A DNA stretch of 64,000 bases, from NCBI RefSeq assembly GCF_022024035.1, contig NZ_CP091787.1:1054001-1118000 (forward strand). The letters run 5' to 3'. The position numbers and the translations under genes are program-made. Each line of letters begins with the position of its first letter. Position 1 is the first letter of the stretch. Origin of the DNA: Prevotella sp. E13-17. Lineage in GTDB: Bacteria; Bacteroidota; Bacteroidia; Bacteroidales; Bacteroidaceae. Positions 32,427-41,499 of this stretch are shown one piece after another. Under the pieces are notes generated by a model that made no database searches, was not told where the DNA came from, and worked only from the letters and a program-made list of their open reading frames with translations.

Positions 32427-33326
32427 TTAAACCAGATGTGCAATCAGGTCTTCGCGGTCTCCGGGCAGCATATCGATGACTGGAATCTCAATCATCGTGT
32501 AGCAACCGGGTTCCTGTTTCATGGATGCACGAGCCACGTTGACCAGAACCTGACCGGTCAGTGCGGGGTTGTTGATGCTCATGTTGAACTCCAGACGCTG
32601 GTTCTGCGTCTTTCCGCTCACACCTTTGCGCACTAAGTTCACACCGTGACCCATGTCGCGGACGTCATCTACACTCTCTACCTGGAAAACGTGGGTCTCG
32701 TCACTGGCAAAGTAGGGGTCTGCCTTGATGGCGGCTGTCACCTCGTCCAGATTGGCACCATCTTCTAACTCCACATATACCATGCGGCGATGAATGCCCT
32801 CACCCAATGGAATGGTCATTGAAAGAGCGTTCTTGACGCCAGCCTTTGAGCGCACGCACACGCTGTGACCCATAGACATGCCTGGGCCAAAGTTCGTATA
32901 GCTCAGTCCCTTGGGAGCCAAGCTCTGCATCAGTGTGCGGACGATAGAGTCAGAACCTGGGTCCCATCCGGCAGCGATGACGCTCACGGTGCCCGTCTTC
33001 TTGTTCAGCTCCATCAGGTTGCGACGATAGTCGCGAATCATGGTGTGTATGTCAAATGAGTCCACTGTGTTGATGCCCAGTGGCAATATCTGTTTGGCAT
33101 ATTCTTCGCACGAACGGGTAGGAGTGGCCAGAATGGCTACATCTACGTCTTTCAGTTCTTTGATGTCTTTGACGACTTCATACTTTGCCAGTTCGGCTGG
33201 CTTGTCTTGTGCACCGTTTCTGCGCACGATACCTGCTACTTCAAAATCGGGGGCGGCTTCGAGTGCCTCCAAGGCGTAGCGACCAATGTTGCCGTAACCA
33301 ACTACGGCTGCTCTGATTTTTTTCAT
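32427..33326 (-). CDS. ddh: meso-Diaminopimelate D-dehydrogenase
   Basis: This 299-residue NADPH enzyme interconverts tetrahydrodipicolinate and meso-diaminopimelate, giving a one-step route to the peptidoglycan/lysine precursor. The N-terminal Rossmann motif is Gly-Tyr-Gly-Asn-Ile-Gly (about 9-14); family segments include Thr-Pro-Thr-Arg-Ser near 72 and Gly-Trp-Asp-Pro-Gly-Ser-Asp near 120-126. The start at 33326 (MKKIRAAV) places the Rossmann loop as usual; upstream codons overlap the -7 box. Length is standard (~300). The gene stands alone. Confidence 0.93.
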   Translation of the reverse strand: MKKIRAAVVGYGNIGRYALEALEAAPDFEVAGIVRRNGAQDKPAELAKYEVVKDIKELKDVDVAILATPTRSCEEYAKQILPLGINTVDSFDIHTMIRDYRRNLMELNKKTGTVSVIAAGWDPGSDSIVRTLMQSLAPKGLSYTNFGPGMSMGHSVCVRSKAGVKNALSMTIPLGEGIHRRMVYVELEDGANLDEVTAAIKADPYFASDETHVFQVESVDDVRDMGHGVNLVRKGVSGKTQNQRLEFNMSINNPALTGQVLVNVARASMKQEPGCYTMIEIPVIDMLPGDREDLIAHLV

Positions 33327-33359
33327 TGTTTTTTTGTGTTGTGAGTTTAAAACTGGATG

Positions 33360-33367
33360 CAAAAGTA
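33360..33367 (-). promoter_or_regulatory. -7 box of ddh
   Basis: TACTTTTG on the minus strand, 33 bp before the ddh ATG. The -33 element is not clear. Confidence 0.5.
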
Positions 33368-33529
33368 CTACTTTTTTCTTGAAAAGCGTGAGTTGATAAT
33401 AAAAAAAATATTAAAAAGTGGCTGTTAGCCCTTGTCGGAAAGTGCTTTTTCGTGTTTTGTTGGCTAAAGAAATTAATACATTATTATAAAAATTATTTTA
33501 AAATATTTTTCTGTTTAAAGTAAAAGTTG

Positions 33530-33537
33530 TAACTTTG
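33530..33537 (+). promoter_or_regulatory. -7 box of the LruC-domain lipoprotein gene
   Basis: TAACTTTG, 53 bp before the ATG at 33591, preceded by a very AT-rich tract (33395-33510) with no other visible feature. Confidence 0.55.
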
Positions 33538-33590
33538 CATCCGAATATTCGTAAACCAAACCTATTGATTATTAATTGATTTGATTATAT

Positions 33591-34949
33591 ATGAAAAAGT
33601 TAGTTGTTTCATGTGCAGCAATCCTCTCATTAGTGGCTTGCTCCAACGAGAAAGACCTATTTGATTCCTCAGCCATTGAACAAAAGCAAAAGGCCGAGTA
33701 TTCCATGCAATTTGAGAAGCAGTATGGAAAAATCAGTTCAAACAAGACTTGGGACTTTACCGATTTCTCTGCATCAATGACTCGTGCCGCTTCTGCTGAG
33801 ACTCGTGCCGTGTTGGTTGACGGCTTAAACTTTGACTTGAACTATTCTGTTACAAATGGCAGGTTGTTTAGTTCTATGGCTGCCCGCTCTCAGAACAAAG
33901 CACTCTATGATGCTATTAAGACATCTCTTCCCGATGGTCGTCAGCACACTGGTGTTCCTGTTGTGTTGACAGCTCCCAGCAATTCGTTTACGATCTATCC
34001 TGTGAGTGTTCAGGGTGCTTGGACCCACGATCTCTATGTGAAGGTAGGTAACGGCACTCCTATCAAGGTCTATTCAAAGACATGGACCGACTATTCTCAT
34101 GGCTTCGTCAACGGAGAGGGTCTGAAGGGTGTTTATACGTTAGTTGGATTCTACCTCACTCAATACACAGATATGCCTGGCTTGCACGTTGAAGCTCCAG
34201 CTGGTACCCCCATTGAGATTTATTTGGCCAATGTGAAGGACGGCAGAACTTCTAAACCTTCTGTAGGTACTTTCAATGGTCAGGCCATCTATGTAGAAAC
34301 AGAGGCAAAGCCCCAGGGCATTGAGATGCATGAGAATGCCATTGTTAAGTATGTTGGTATCGAGGATAATAATGGCTATGGTACAGATAATGACTACAAC
34401 GATGTGGTTCTGGCCATCGTGGGCAATCCCGAGGTACCTGAGGAAATCAAGGTGACCGACGATCAGTACGATGTCACTTCCAGCGTCACCAAGCGTTATA
34501 TGATTGAAGACCTGGGTAGCATTGGCGACTTCGACTTCAACGACATCGTTGTCGATGTGACCGAAACTACCACATCTACCTATAAGAGAACGATGACCAA
34601 CGGTGTGGTGACTGCCAACGAACTGATTGGTACAGAGAAGAAGCAGAAGGCCGTTCTTCGTCACCTGGGTGGCGTGCTGCCTTTCCAACTGACGATTGGA
34701 TCCACCGAACTGCCCGAGCGACAGGGCATTCTGGATAAGGACTTGGAAGAAGAATACGATATTGAAGGCTGGGATCCCTATGCTAACAATATTTCTGTGA
34801 AGGTTAAGCAGAAGGACAACGAGTCTGTTTTTGTCATCCCATTCCCCAAGGCAGGCGAGGCTCCAATGATTATTGCAACATCGGAGACATGGCAGTGGAT
34901 GCCCGAGAAGCAGAGCGTGCCCAAGGATTGGTTCTACACAGATTTCTAA
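33591..34949 (+). CDS. LruC-domain lipoprotein
   Basis: This 452-residue lipoprotein has lipid Cys17 after Leu-Ser-Leu-Val-Ala; Ser-Asn-Glu-Lys-Asp follows, so surface export is possible. The middle holds Asp-Asn-Asp-Tyr-Asn-Asp-Val-Val (near 264-271) and a second, similar Phe-Asp-Phe-Asn-Asp-Ile-Val-Val-Asp-Val (near 311-320). These acidic repeats are the hallmark of the LruC (DUF4842) domain and probably bind calcium. The C-terminal part is beta-rich. The function of LruC proteins in Bacteroidota is not established. It is monocistronic, with its own promoter and a strong terminator. Confidence 0.8.
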   Translation: MKKLVVSCAAILSLVACSNEKDLFDSSAIEQKQKAEYSMQFEKQYGKISSNKTWDFTDFSASMTRAASAETRAVLVDGLNFDLNYSVTNGRLFSSMAARSQNKALYDAIKTSLPDGRQHTGVPVVLTAPSNSFTIYPVSVQGAWTHDLYVKVGNGTPIKVYSKTWTDYSHGFVNGEGLKGVYTLVGFYLTQYTDMPGLHVEAPAGTPIEIYLANVKDGRTSKPSVGTFNGQAIYVETEAKPQGIEMHENAIVKYVGIEDNNGYGTDNDYNDVVLAIVGNPEVPEEIKVTDDQYDVTSSVTKRYMIEDLGSIGDFDFNDIVVDVTETTTSTYKRTMTNGVVTANELIGTEKKQKAVLRHLGGVLPFQLTIGSTELPERQGILDKDLEEEYDIEGWDPYANNISVKVKQKDNESVFVIPFPKAGEAPMIIATSETWQWMPEKQSVPKDWFYTDF

Positions 34950-34986
34950 TTTGCGAGTTTAAGCACTTTTGCGTGCCAAACACAAT

Positions 34987-35015
34987 AAACGGGCGGAAAC
35001 GCCCGTTTTATTTTT
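34987..35015 (+). terminator. Rho-independent terminator after the LruC gene
   Basis: A 9-bp GC-rich stem closed by a GAAA tetraloop (34987-34995 with 35000-35008), then a T-rich tract. Confidence 0.9.
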
Positions 35016-35039
35016 GTTATAGTGTAAATAATCTGTTTT

Positions 35040-35642
35040 ATGATTGAGTATATAAAAGGAGAGTTGACCGACCTCACACCGGCTCTAGCCACCATTGAGG
35101 CAGCAGGCGTGGGCTACGGCATGAATATATCGCTAAACACATTTAGTGCCATCCAGGGAAAGAAAGAGGTAAAGCTCTATGTCTATGAAGCCATTCGCGA
35201 AGATGCCTATGTGCTTTACGGCTTTGCCACCAAGAAAGAGCGCGAGATGTTCCAGCTCCTCATCACCGTCAGTGGCGTTGGTGCCAACACCGCACGCATG
35301 ATGCTCTCAGGCATGAGCGTTAGCGAGTTGTGCTCAGCCATCTCTACGGGCAATGCCAAGCTCATCCAGAGTATCAAGGGCATAGGCAAGATGACAGCCC
35401 AGCGCATCATCGTAGATTTGCGTGATAAGATTGTAGCTCTGGGTATCACCAGCGAGATTCCTGCTGGCGGACAGATTGCCGCTCCCGTCAACAATGAAGT
35501 TCGCGACGAGGCCGTCTCTGCGCTCACCATGCTTGGCTTCGCACCTGCTCCCACCCAGAAGGTGGTGGTTCAGATTCTGCAGGAACAGCCCTCACTACCC
35601 GTAGAGCAGGTCGTGAAGTTGGCATTAAAGCAGATTAAGTAA
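35040..35642 (+). CDS. ruvA: Holliday junction branch migration protein RuvA
   Basis: This 200-residue protein has an N-terminal OB domain (Met-Ile-Glu-Tyr-Ile-Lys-Gly), two helix-hairpin-helix motifs (Val-Ser-Gly-Val-Gly-x-x-x-Ala near 79-87 and Ile-Lys-Gly-Ile-Gly-x-x-x-Ala near 113-121), and the C-terminal RuvB-binding domain (about 150-200). It binds Holliday junctions and loads RuvB. No promoter is evident in the 25 bp after the LruC terminator. Downstream synteny with sprA is broken by the restriction island. Confidence 0.95.
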   Translation: MIEYIKGELTDLTPALATIEAAGVGYGMNISLNTFSAIQGKKEVKLYVYEAIREDAYVLYGFATKKEREMFQLLITVSGVGANTARMMLSGMSVSELCSAISTGNAKLIQSIKGIGKMTAQRIIVDLRDKIVALGITSEIPAGGQIAAPVNNEVRDEAVSALTMLGFAPAPTQKVVVQILQEQPSLPVEQVVKLALKQIK

Positions 35643-35669
35643 TAACGTAAAGACGAATTTCGTCAGTCC

Positions 35670-35759
35670 ATGCTCAACACCATCACCAACACCCTTCTCC
35701 GCTTCATGCCCAAGGGAATGATGGAAGAACACATCGTTAAATACGGCATTAAGTTGTAA
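35670..35759 (+). pseudogene. 29-codon reading frame, possible gene remnant
   Basis: It continues in the ruvA frame after two stop codons and encodes a short basic peptide (Met-Leu-Asn-Thr-Ile-Thr-Asn-Thr-Leu-Leu, then Met-Pro-Lys-Gly-Met-Met). The composition looks like a protein C-terminus, but no family is recognised. It lies exactly at the left edge of the restriction island and ends 12 bp before the hsdR stop, so it may be the scar of a displaced gene. Confidence 0.3.
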
Positions 35760-35771
35760 GACTGAAGCAAA

Positions 35772-38700
35772 TCATCCTGTCATTGAGAAACGGAATACTT
35801 CAGTTTCTTGCAGTTCAGGCCGTGCTGTCACCATTCTTACGTAGTCACGAATCAGGTGACGCCAGTCGTTACCACCCATGCTGAAATACTTCTCTTGGAA
35901 CTCGCGCTGACACTCAACTACTATATTCATAATGGTAGTGCCCTCATACTGTTCCATCATGTTGTGTACCAGGCGACGTACGTCATCGTCCTTCTCCACA
36001 TCATCAAGCATAGAGCCAGCAGGAATCAGTTTAATCTCTTCTGACCTTTTTCTTTGAGAAGTGCCTATTTCGCTATTGCGATAATTCAGATACATAGCCT
36101 TAGCCATTTCACCCATCACACGCTTATAGAACTGTTCATCTTCAAACAACTTTGAGAATGCATCCATCTGCTCCATATAGCACGACTGGGCTATCTTGTC
36201 AAACTCCTTGGGGAAGATGCTGGTCTCAAACATCTGGGCGTCATTGTTCTTAGCCTGCTTTTTCAGCGTCTTGCTCGATTTCAGCATCTTATCGTAGATA
36301 GTCTCTACTATCACCCTATCGGCCTCGGTAAACTTACCAGCATACATGATATTGATTTTATCAATGATGTTGGCCAGCAGGTCGGTCTTTATTTCAGGTT
36401 TCTTGCCCTGAGTTCCCTTTTCTGGGTTCACAGTCTTATCCTTAGCCGTAGGATTCAGTTCGATTGAGCCAGAGAACGTCTCAGTCAGTTTGTTGTTAAT
36501 CAACGCCAGCTTATTGCTCAGGTCAACCTTCTGATGGGCTTTCTTTGGGATGATTCTGTAGAAGTACTCTGCAAAGATATAGGTTTTGTACAGCTCTCTG
36601 TCGAACGTGCGAACCACCTGGGCCATATAGGCATAGAAACGGATAAAGTTCTTAAGCAGCGACCTGATTTTAAATTGCTCTTCCTCAACAAACGCCTCAT
36701 AAGCGTTCAATGCAGGTTTTAGTGCCGATGCCAACTTACCCATATCATTGTCACCCTGCTTGCGCTTGGCAAACAGTTGATATACCTTTTCCTCATCATC
36801 AGTATTCCACAGGTGATATTTCTTCAGCTCAGTATCATACTCGTAAACCACGTTCACATCTACCGCATCGCTCAGCAGCGTTTCTTCATAGAACGGCTGG
36901 AACGAAGCCTTGATGCCATCCACAGTATTAATGAAGTCGAGGATATAAGTATCCGTCTTTCCTTTGCAACTACGGTTCAGGCGCGAAAGTGTCTGTACAG
37001 CCTTTACGCCACGCAGTTTCTTATCTACAAACATGGTGTGCAGCAACGGCTCGTCGAAACCAGTCTGATACTTATCCGCTACAATCAGCACGTTGTACAT
37101 ATCGCTATTAAAGAACAGCGGCAACTGCTTTTCCGATATCTTCTGATCGTCTGTACTGTTCAGCTTGCTCTCAGTATATTCCTCGCCCAGATACTTTACT
37201 GTACCCGAGAAGGCCACCAATGCATTCACATCCGTATAGCCCATCTTCTTGCAATATTCTCTGAGCAGGAACAGATATCTCACAGCATGTGCTCTCGATG
37301 GCGACACAATCATGGCCTTGGCCTGTCCATCCATCTTCGAAAGCGTAATCTCGCGCAGTTTCTCTACCATCACCTCCACCTTCTGTTGCAATACGAATCC
37401 ATGCGTATCGTGATAGTGCTTGATGGCAAGTGTTGCCGGAATCTCTTCAAACTCAGGATTATCCTGTACAGCCTTAGCTATCTCGTAGCTGGTTTCTATG
37501 GTGGTATAGTATTTCAACACATCCAGAATAAATCCCTCGTCGATAGCCTGACGCATAGAGTAATGGTGGAAGGCATCGTAGGTACCGTCAGCCTTCATCA
37601 CACCAAACGTCTGTAGCGTTTTGGGCTTAGGAGTAGCCGTAAAAGCATAGAAGTACAGGTTCTTATGTTTGCCCTGTGCCAACAGAGTTTCTGTCATCAG
37701 GTCCATGCTGTCCTTCAGTTCCTCTTCCGTCTTCTCTTCCCATGCAGCCATCTCCTTCAGCGCCTCATCTGTATCAGCCAACGCCTCTTTCAGTTTCTCG
37801 GCACTCTTTCCACTCTGACTGCTATGAGCCTCATCTATCACGATAGCAAAGTTCTTTTGAGCATGCCCATCCAACTCTTTATAAATCAACGGGAATCGAT
37901 GGATAGTGGTAATGATAATGCGCTTTTTATCATTGATAGCATCCTTTAGTTTCGATGAGTTATCGCTATCCGTAATTGTCTCTATCTGCCCCTGTTTGTG
38001 GTCGAAGCCAAGAATGGTGTCCTGCAACTGGTTGTTCAGTATTCTACGGTCGGTCACCACAAATACCGATTGGAACATCTCCTTGTCCTCATCATTATGC
38101 AGCGACGACAGACGGTAAGTCAGCCATGCAATAGAGTTCGACTTTCCACTACCAGCACTATGCTGCAGCAGATAGCTCTTGCCCTCCTTGCTGGCCTTGG
38201 TGTCGGCCACCAGCTTTTCCACCACATCCAACTGATGATAACGAGGGAAGATAATCTTCTCCGACTTACTCGTAACCTTCTTGCCATTCACCAGTTTCAC
38301 CTTGGTTTCCACCTGCAAACTGATGTAACGCTGAAGCAGCGACAGCAGCATATCCCTACGCAGCACCTTCTCCCACAGATACGAAGTAGGATAACCATCA
38401 GGATTCTCAGGATTTCCTCCATCACCAATGTTTCCTGCCCCATTACTGCCTTGGTTAAATGGCAGGAAGAAAGTTTTTTCGCCCTGCAAGCGCGTGGTCA
38501 TCACCACCTCTTCCAAATCCACACCAAAGTAAGCCAGTATACGATTGTTGAATTGGAACAGTGGTTCCTTGGGGTCGCGATCGTACATATACTGGTGCTT
38601 CGAGTTTTCCACCGTCTGACCCGTAAACTGGTTTTTCAGTTCCAGCGCCACCACGGGTATTCCGTTCACTGACAGCACCATATCTACAGAGTTTTTGTTC

Positions 38701-39092
38701 TCTGTAGAATAGAAGAACTGGCGTGTCTCTGTCAGTATGTTGGCTTGATATTTCTCCACAAGTTCCTCGTTCAATCCAGATGCTGGTTCAAAATAAACAA
38801 ACTTCAGTCCGATGCCACGATCCTTGATACCATTTCGCAGTACATAGATGAGTCCACTCTGGGCCACGTTATTTTGGAACATCTTATAGAGCTGATGTTC
38901 GGCCTGCTCGCCATACACATTCTTATATTTAGCCCATTGCTTGGGTTGAGTAGCCTCTATAAACTTGATGAGTACAGGCATGTCAATGGCGCGTTTCTTG
39001 TCGTACGTAGCCATTGTACCCTTTACGTAGCCGCCTTCATTCAGCAGCCAACTCTCAATATCTTGTTCCAGGTTTTTCTCTTTGGTTTCCAT
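35772..39092 (-). CDS. hsdR: Type I restriction enzyme, R (HsdR) subunit
   Basis: This 1106-residue ATP-dependent DNA translocase/nuclease begins with a nuclease domain having Asp137, Glu151 and Lys153 (Asp-Met-Val-Leu ... Leu-Glu-Leu-Lys). The motor has Walker A His-Ser-Ala-Gly-Ser-Gly-Lys-Ser (311-318), DEAH box 420-423, Ala-Phe-Thr-Ala-Thr-Pro motif III and Asp-Lys-Tyr-Gln-Thr-Gly-Phe-Asp-Glu-Pro near 670-680. A long helical C-terminal domain (about 760-1106) binds the HsdM/HsdS core. It is the last gene of the island, 14 bp after the DUF4143 ATPase, and all catalytic residues are intact. Confidence 0.95.
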   Translation of the reverse strand: METKEKNLEQDIESWLLNEGGYVKGTMATYDKKRAIDMPVLIKFIEATQPKQWAKYKNVYGEQAEHQLYKMFQNNVAQSGLIYVLRNGIKDRGIGLKFVYFEPASGLNEELVEKYQANILTETRQFFYSTENKNSVDMVLSVNGIPVVALELKNQFTGQTVENSKHQYMYDRDPKEPLFQFNNRILAYFGVDLEEVVMTTRLQGEKTFFLPFNQGSNGAGNIGDGGNPENPDGYPTSYLWEKVLRRDMLLSLLQRYISLQVETKVKLVNGKKVTSKSEKIIFPRYHQLDVVEKLVADTKASKEGKSYLLQHSAGSGKSNSIAWLTYRLSSLHNDEDKEMFQSVFVVTDRRILNNQLQDTILGFDHKQGQIETITDSDNSSKLKDAINDKKRIIITTIHRFPLIYKELDGHAQKNFAIVIDEAHSSQSGKSAEKLKEALADTDEALKEMAAWEEKTEEELKDSMDLMTETLLAQGKHKNLYFYAFTATPKPKTLQTFGVMKADGTYDAFHHYSMRQAIDEGFILDVLKYYTTIETSYEIAKAVQDNPEFEEIPATLAIKHYHDTHGFVLQQKVEVMVEKLREITLSKMDGQAKAMIVSPSRAHAVRYLFLLREYCKKMGYTDVNALVAFSGTVKYLGEEYTESKLNSTDDQKISEKQLPLFFNSDMYNVLIVADKYQTGFDEPLLHTMFVDKKLRGVKAVQTLSRLNRSCKGKTDTYILDFINTVDGIKASFQPFYEETLLSDAVDVNVVYEYDTELKKYHLWNTDDEEKVYQLFAKRKQGDNDMGKLASALKPALNAYEAFVEEEQFKIRSLLKNFIRFYAYMAQVVRTFDRELYKTYIFAEYFYRIIPKKAHQKVDLSNKLALINNKLTETFSGSIELNPTAKDKTVNPEKGTQGKKPEIKTDLLANIIDKINIMYAGKFTEADRVIVETIYDKMLKSSKTLKKQAKNNDAQMFETSIFPKEFDKIAQSCYMEQMDAFSKLFEDEQFYKRVMGEMAKAMYLNYRNSEIGTSQRKRSEEIKLIPAGSMLDDVEKDDDVRRLVHNMMEQYEGTTIMNIVVECQREFQEKYFSMGGNDWRHLIRDYVRMVTARPELQETEVFRFSMTG

Positions 39093-39106
39093 AGGTCAGT
39101 TATTCT

Positions 39107-40384
39107 TTATTTTAACAACCATTCCAATGCCGAAATGATATGTATTGTTTTTCCGTCAATCTCCACGTCGCGCGTTTGCGAGAATGCTATTAGGGTGAGA
39201 TTGTCACATGAGAGAGCGCCAGATGCCTTTATGAGTGCTGATGTTTCACGATCGTAAGCACGCTGGCTGTCAATCTCATAAGCCACCTGTATCAACTCCA
39301 TTACTTTATTCTTGTCGCATATCACAAAATCAATCTCTTTAGCTCTGTTGTCTGGCTTATAGTAGTATACATCATAAAAATCATAAGCACAACGCCTAAG
39401 TAATTCTATATATACTACGTTCTCCAATCTCCATCCCAGATTTTCAGGAGCCAGCACGTTGTTTCTATTTCCCTGCATTCCTGTATCTATGACATATGAT
39501 TTAGGATTGCGTATTCTCTCCTTGCTCTTAAAAGAGTGACGTGTAAGGAGCTGTATCATAAAAGCCTTGGCAAGATAGTCAACATAATTTTTAACCGTCT
39601 TGTCGCTCATGCCCAATTCTTTGGTCAACTCTTCATAATTCACCTCTTGGCATGCATTATTGATGAGATGATGAGCCAGCTTTCGCAAAGCATCCACGTC
39701 ACGAATTCTGAAACGATTCTTTATGTCTTTCAGCAGAATAGCTTCTATCAGGCTTTGAACGTAAGCTCGCTTGTTGCGAAGACCCTGCATCTCAGGAAAG
39801 CCTCCGTCGTGTATATAATCCATAAAAGCACGCTTACGGTCGGCTTCGGCTTTGGTAGTTATGCTCTGAGTATCAATCTGATGATAGTCGCAATACTCTG
39901 AGAATGAGAATGGATAAAGATGTATCTCGTTGTAACGGCCTGTAAGATGTGTGGCCAGTTCGCCGCTAAGCAGTTTGGCATTACTACCCGTTACAAATAT
40001 ATGCATATCAGTACGTAGCAGTCGGTTCACAAACAGATACCACCCATCTACGTTCTGTATCTCGTCGAGCACCAGATAAGGCACATCGGTACCATACAGC
40101 TGATATACACACGAGAGCACTGTATTCAGGTCTTCGGTCGTCATCTTGGCCAGTCGGTCATCATCCAGGTTCACATAACCATAACGGATGCCACGTTCCA
40201 GCAGCACCTTGTGGCAAATTGTTGATTTACCACTTCTACGTACACCGATTACTACCTGAGCCATCTTGGTGTCGAACTCGAAGAGCGACTCCTCTTTGCG
40301 GGCCACCCACTTCTGTGGCTTGTAGCCCTTTATCTCCTCCTGTTGCTCAGCCAGTACCTGCAAAATTATCTTCTCGTCGATCAT
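39107..40384 (-). CDS. AAA_14/DUF4143 ATP-binding protein
   Basis: This 425-residue ATPase has Walker A Gly-Val-Arg-Arg-Ser-Gly-Lys-Ser-Thr at 47-55, Walker B Leu-Val-Leu-Asp-Glu (Asp107, Glu108), sensor Thr-Gly-Ser-Asn near 133-136, an HTH-like segment (about 250-285), and a C-terminal DUF4143 domain with Glu-Ile-Asp-Phe-Val and a second Gln-Val-Ala-Tyr strand typical of a PD-(D/E)XK-like nuclease fold. Such proteins are common and often variable in Bacteroidota; their role is unclear. The start at 40384 follows a -7 box at 40424-40431. It separates hsdR from the hsdM-hsdS part and may control or assist restriction. Confidence 0.85.
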   Translation of the reverse strand: MIDEKIILQVLAEQQEEIKGYKPQKWVARKEESLFEFDTKMAQVVIGVRRSGKSTICHKVLLERGIRYGYVNLDDDRLAKMTTEDLNTVLSCVYQLYGTDVPYLVLDEIQNVDGWYLFVNRLLRTDMHIFVTGSNAKLLSGELATHLTGRYNEIHLYPFSFSEYCDYHQIDTQSITTKAEADRKRAFMDYIHDGGFPEMQGLRNKRAYVQSLIEAILLKDIKNRFRIRDVDALRKLAHHLINNACQEVNYEELTKELGMSDKTVKNYVDYLAKAFMIQLLTRHSFKSKERIRNPKSYVIDTGMQGNRNNVLAPENLGWRLENVVYIELLRRCAYDFYDVYYYKPDNRAKEIDFVICDKNKVMELIQVAYEIDSQRAYDRETSALIKASGALSCDNLTLIAFSQTRDVEIDGKTIHIISALEWLLK

Positions 40385-40423
40385 AACTTTATAGTTTTGC
40401 GATTTTCTCGCGGTTTTCGTCGG

Positions 40424-40431
40424 CAAATATA
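40424..40431 (-). promoter_or_regulatory. -7 box for the DUF4143 ATPase and hsdR
   Basis: TATATTTG on the minus strand, 39 bp before the ATG at 40384. The position expected for a -33 TTTG falls in the first repeat of the 32-bp array and does not match, so expression may depend on a regulator bound to the array. Confidence 0.6.
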
Positions 40432-40446
40432 TAAATTATATTTTAA

Positions 40447-40560
40447 AACTCCGCTAAAATGCAAAAAAAATGTGTCTAAACTCCGCTAAAATGCAATCTT
40501 TAAACCTCTAAACTCCGCTAAAATGCAAAAACTGTCACTCTTAATTCCGCTAAAATGCAA
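40447..40560. repeat. Four 18-bp direct repeats with an exact 32-bp period
   Basis: AACTCCGCTAAAATGCAA occurs at 40447-40464, 40479-40496, 40511-40528 and, with one change (AATTCC...), at 40543-40560. The 14-bp spacers differ in sequence, but the period is exactly 32 bp each time, three helical turns. The array lies directly upstream of the -7 box of the ATPase gene, in the 199-bp gap after the unknown gene. It reads like a multi-site operator or iteron array. Confidence 0.85.
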
Positions 40561-40582
40561 CATTATAACCGGCAATCTCAAT

Positions 40583-41497
40583 TCATTTAATTGAAAATTT
40601 TCGGTTCCACTCTTCTACTGATGGACGATGTTCGTCATCATAACACGACAAAATCTTATCACGCATTTCAGGAAATAATAATCCCCTTAATATATAGAGA
40701 TTCTCTTCTTCAAAATAGTTAAGAACATATTGGTTCATTCTATCAAGCAGTCCCAATGCTTCTCCAATTATTCCATCGCAGTTTTGTTCGTCCAATTGAA
40801 CAACAAGGTTACTCATACTCAATCCATGGGCATATTGTGATAAATACGAGATTAGGTCATAATCTCCAGAATAATCTATCTGCTCATATAAGTCTCTCCA
40901 TTGATATTGATTCTTATTTTTGTAGGACTTAAATTCCTTGAATTTCCAATTTCTATTCTTAACAATGCAATTAAAAGCTTCTTCATCCACTTTTCTAAGC
41001 GGAGATTTGTCCAATATCTCCTGAGCCTCACGCATCATTCGTTTTCTATGCTCTCTGTTAATCTTTATCAAATCATTGGCGTGATTCTTTTCCTCTTCTG
41101 GAAGTCCCAATTTTATGCTGTTTTCTGGTAAAACAACCAAGTTCCTTTCGCATCCATCAAGCACATAAAGACAATGTCTTAGCAAACGTAGATTCATGTT
41201 AGGCTCCATATATACCAAATGGAAAACAGACACACAATCACCCAACATTCTCAAGATACAATTTGCTGTAACATAATCCCTATGTTCCGTTATCACTTTA
41301 TAGAATGTGCTGAATGACTTTAATCGTATATAACAAAAATGAGCAACATACCCCTTTAGGTCATTGACAGATGCATAGCGATAAAGATTGCATACCCGTT
41401 GCACAGTATTCATATAGATATAAAAAGAGAATCGGTACCTATCAAAAATAGAATACCCGAATTTCTCTGTTCCTTCTATATGAAATCTTGGCTTCAT
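40583..41497 (-). CDS. Unrecognised protein in the restriction island
   Basis: This 304-residue soluble protein has no signal peptide or membrane span. It is rich in aromatic and charged residues and predicted helices. One segment (about 95-120) reads as a Leu-Arg-x-x-x-Tyr-Val-Leu-Asp-Gly helix, and there is a basic patch Arg-Glu-His-Arg-Lys-Arg near 149-154. No catalytic motif of a known defence enzyme was seen; a helical toxin or HEPN-like protein cannot be excluded. It begins two bases after the hsdS stop, so it is translated with the restriction genes. Its DNA is more AT-rich than the core genes, which suggests separate acquisition. Confidence 0.7.
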   Translation of the reverse strand: MKPRFHIEGTEKFGYSIFDRYRFSFYIYMNTVQRVCNLYRYASVNDLKGYVAHFCYIRLKSFSTFYKVITEHRDYVTANCILRMLGDCVSVFHLVYMEPNMNLRLLRHCLYVLDGCERNLVVLPENSIKLGLPEEEKNHANDLIKINREHRKRMMREAQEILDKSPLRKVDEEAFNCIVKNRNWKFKEFKSYKNKNQYQWRDLYEQIDYSGDYDLISYLSQYAHGLSMSNLVVQLDEQNCDGIIGEALGLLDRMNQYVLNYFEEENLYILRGLLFPEMRDKILSCYDDEHRPSVEEWNRKFSIK

Positions 41498-41499
41498 CC

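Noticed and set aside
40447-40560. CRISPR-like array in the restriction island
   Set aside because: Repeats of 18 bp and spacers of 14 bp are too short, there are only four copies, and no cas genes are near.
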